Source of the DNA: an uncultured Bacteroidales bacterium
Lineage (GTDB): Bacteria; Bacteroidota; Bacteroidia; Bacteroidales; F082
Assembly (NCBI GenBank): GCA_937884015.1
Contig: CALGBV010000064.1
Coordinates: 1-7,355 of the forward strand
Direction: 5' to 3'
DNA: 7,355 nt
Position 1 is the stretch's first letter; every line of letters starts with the position of its first letter. Of the stretch, positions 5,948-7,355 are shown piece after piece. The notes below the pieces were generated by a model, which ran no database searches, was not told the origin of the DNA, and saw only the letters and a list, made by a program, of their open reading frames with translations. The position numbers and the translations under genes are program-made.

Positions 5948-7189
5948 TTATTTTGGACCGCCTTGACCTGAATTGCCATTGACTTTATTGTTTCGTCTGC
6001 CTGGAGGGCCTGGCATGAATGGGTTTTCTCCTGTTTTCTTAGTCTTTTCACGCACCATGAATTGAGCGGAAAGCACCACGGAATCACCGGCTTGCAAGCC
6101 GTTTTTCACGATTCTGTAAGCGACATCGCTCATGCCGATTTCAACAGGACGAGGCATCATATTGTTACCATTCTTCACCCAAACCATTTGCGGGGCAGTG
6201 CCGTTGCCATGACCCATTTGAGGTCTTTCGCCTTCGGGATGTTGAGGCATTTCGTCAGGTTTCGGCATGTTTTTGCGCATGGCTTTCAGGACTTGTTCAT
6301 CTGGGGTAAATGTCAGAGCTTCAGCGGGAACAGCCAAACCGGTTTCCTCTTCCGTGACGATGGTGACACTTGCCGTCATGCCTGGGAAAAGTTTGAGTTC
6401 GTCGTTTGGTGCAGCAATGATGACGACGTATGTCACGACATTGCTCGTGGTGGTTGGCTGCATACGGATTTGGCTCACTGTGCCATTAAACATTTCATCA
6501 GGGTAAGCATCGACGGTGAAGGTCACGTTTTGGTCGATTTTCACCTGCCCGATGTCGGCTTCGTCAACGTTGGCCTCGACTTGCATCTTGGTCAAATCGT
6601 TGGCCAAAGTGAAGAGGGTAGGCGTGCTGAACGATGCCGCCACGGTCTGTCCGACTTCAACGGCACGGTCGAGGACAATGCCATCGATAGGCGAATAGAT
6701 TTCGGCGTATGCCAAATCAACCAAAGCCTGGTCATAGGCGGCCTGCGCGTTTTTCTTGCTCATTTGTGCCTGAGTATAAGAGTTTTGCGCTTCTTCGTAG
6801 GAGGCTAACGTGGCTGCATTCGATTCATAAAGCTGCTTGGTGCGCTCATAGGCAAGTTTGGCGTATTTGAGTTGGCTTTCAGCCGATGTCAGGCTTGCTT
6901 TGGCGCGGCTAACGCTTTGATTTAAAGTCTGTTTATCCAACTCGGCCAGCAAATCGCCTTTTTTGACCACTGAGTTGAAATCAACCAGAATCCTTTCCAC
7001 TTTACCCGAAACCTGCGTACCGACTTCAACGGTTTCCACTGGCTCGATGGTGCCGGTTGCTGTGACTGTGGTGTTGAGGTCACCGTGCTCCACTGCTGTT
7101 GTGGAAACCGTGAATTCCTGCTTCTTCTGACAACTGGTCATTACGCATCCGGCCAGTATCAGCATTCCTGCAAATGTCTTTATGTTCAT
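5948..7189 (-). CDS. MacA-like periplasmic adaptor (HlyD/RND-type membrane fusion lipoprotein)
   Basis: This complete 413-residue adaptor is for the ABC exporter encoded downstream. A lipoprotein signal covers residues 1-15 with lipobox LAGC (Cys15); Cys20 in MTSC is an alternative. A biotinyl-lipoyl half-domain (about 43-86, VGTQVSGKVERILVDFNSVV) is followed by a helical hairpin (about 88-160) rich in Ala, Gln and Tyr, the second lipoyl half (about 161-200, YSPIDGIVLDRAVEVGQ), a beta-barrel domain (about 200-280) and a membrane-proximal domain. It should link the MacB-type permease to an outer-membrane TolC-like channel, whose gene is not in the window. An insertion at about 298-345 is rich in Met, Pro, His and Gly, and the last 25 residues are Gly/Pro/Asn-rich and probably unstructured. 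It is the first gene of the cluster in view, with 8 nt to the ATPase gene. Confidence 0.94.
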   Translation of the reverse strand: MNIKTFAGMLILAGCVMTSCQKKQEFTVSTTAVEHGDLNTTVTATGTIEPVETVEVGTQVSGKVERILVDFNSVVKKGDLLAELDKQTLNQSVSRAKASLTSAESQLKYAKLAYERTKQLYESNAATLASYEEAQNSYTQAQMSKKNAQAAYDQALVDLAYAEIYSPIDGIVLDRAVEVGQTVAASFSTPTLFTLANDLTKMQVEANVDEADIGQVKIDQNVTFTVDAYPDEMFNGTVSQIRMQPTTTSNVVTYVVIIAAPNDELKLFPGMTASVTIVTEEETGLAVPAEALTFTPDEQVLKAMRKNMPKPDEMPQHPEGERPQMGHGNGTAPQMVWVKNGNNMMPRPVEIGMSDVAYRIVKNGLQAGDSVVLSAQFMVREKTKKTGENPFMPGPPGRRNNKVNGNSGQGGPK

Positions 7190-7217
7190 AATCTTTTCAG
7201 TTTTCTATGTTGTAATG

Positions 7218-7244
7218 TTCGCCAAATTCGTTCAATTCGCATAA
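7218..7244. repeat. Three 9-bp units upstream of the adaptor gene
   Basis: TTCGCCAAA, TTCGTTCAA and TTCGCATAA follow one another with no gap (TTCG at the left and AA at the right of each). They lie 29-55 bp before the adaptor ATG, where a promoter or operator would be expected. Read on the gene's strand the unit is TT-NNN-CGAA. It could be a small operator or a further short-word array. LytTR proteins usually bind 9-bp repeats spaced 12-13 bp apart, not abutting ones, so a link to the regulator is not supported. Confidence 0.35.
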
Positions 7245-7251
7245 TTGTCAT

Positions 7252-7264
7252 GCCTTGTGAAGGC
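7252..7264. repeat. Small hairpin upstream of the adaptor gene
   Basis: GCCTT-GTG-AAGGC is a perfect 5-bp stem with a 3-nt loop, lying between the 9-bp units and the heptamer array. It could sit in the promoter region or mark the end of an upstream transcript. No clear T-run follows on the - strand, and only a weak T-rich stretch follows on the + strand. Confidence 0.25.
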
Positions 7265-7281
7265 TCGGTGCAGCCAATTTT

Positions 7282-7355
7282 GAATTATGCATTATGAATT
7301 ATGCATTATGAATTATGCATTATGCATTGTGAATTATGAATTATGCATTGTGAAT
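7282..7355. repeat. Heptamer array G[A/C]ATT[A/G]T, continuing past the window
   Basis: Ten complete heptamers and four more bases run to the window edge in perfect register. The words are GAATTAT, GCATTAT and GCATTGT; the pair GAATTAT plus GCATTAT occurs three times in a row (7282-7323) as a 14-bp unit. It lies about 90 bp upstream of the adaptor ATG, beyond any likely promoter. Its far end is not visible. Confidence 0.85.

Noticed and set aside
6062..6808. Long open frame on the + strand opposite the adaptor gene (248 codons)
   Set aside because: It is antisense to a well-supported gene with clear domains. Its translation is rich in His, Arg, Phe and Val and shows no family motif, as expected of a shadow frame.
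7190..7355. LytTR binding site or TAnnTTTG promoter upstream of the adaptor gene
   Set aside because: No pair of 9-bp LytTR-type repeats spaced 12-13 bp apart was found. The nearest -7-like word (CGAATTTG on the - strand) lacks the leading TA and a -33 partner.

Overview
The window looks like a chromosomal piece of a Bacteroidota (Bacteroidetes-type) bacterium. The grounds are indirect. The first gene resembles the C-terminal half of the tandem peptide-transporter ATPases usual in that phylum. A LytS-type kinase and LytTR regulator accompany a MacAB-like exporter. No gene has a convincing Shine-Dalgarno sequence, starts being preceded by A/T-rich DNA instead. One spacer carries a good match to the Bacteroidota -7 promoter element (TAnnTTTG). 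No rRNA, tRNA, transposase, phage gene or CRISPR array was seen.

Layout. On the + strand are the 3' end of a peptide-type ABC ATPase gene (1-725) and, after a 201-bp spacer, a 150-residue DIP1984-family protein (927-1379). On the - strand, read from 7189 down to 1610, is a five-gene cluster: a lipoprotein periplasmic adaptor (MacA/HlyD type, 5948-7189), an ABC ATPase (5190-5939), a MacB-type permease (3876-5096), a LytS-type histidine kinase (2693-3883) and a LytTR response regulator (1610-2368). The two groups converge on a 230-bp spacer (1380-1609) with no recognisable gene.

How the genes work together. Adaptor, ATPase and permease form a tripartite-type efflux or lipoprotein/peptide export module, probably used with an outer-membrane TolC-like channel that is not in the window. 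The kinase gene overlaps the permease gene by 8 nt and the regulator follows it, so sensing and export are probably one regulatory unit. The exported substrate cannot be read from the sequence. Met/His/Pro-rich extracytoplasmic segments in both the kinase and the adaptor are a weak hint towards metal or cationic ligands.

The most unusual content lies between the genes. Five spacers hold arrays of short, variable words kept in a strict 7- or 8-bp register: 762-881 (15 octamers), 2377-2449 (octamers), 2601-2712 (heptamers, running into the kinase stop codon), 5111-5187 (11 heptamers inside the operon) and 7282-7355 (heptamers, running off the window). They resemble the short tandemly repeated repetitive (STRR) heptamers known from cyanobacteria. 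The words differ between arrays and even change within one array without losing register. A cluster of palindromes (2483-2587) lies between the kinase and regulator genes.
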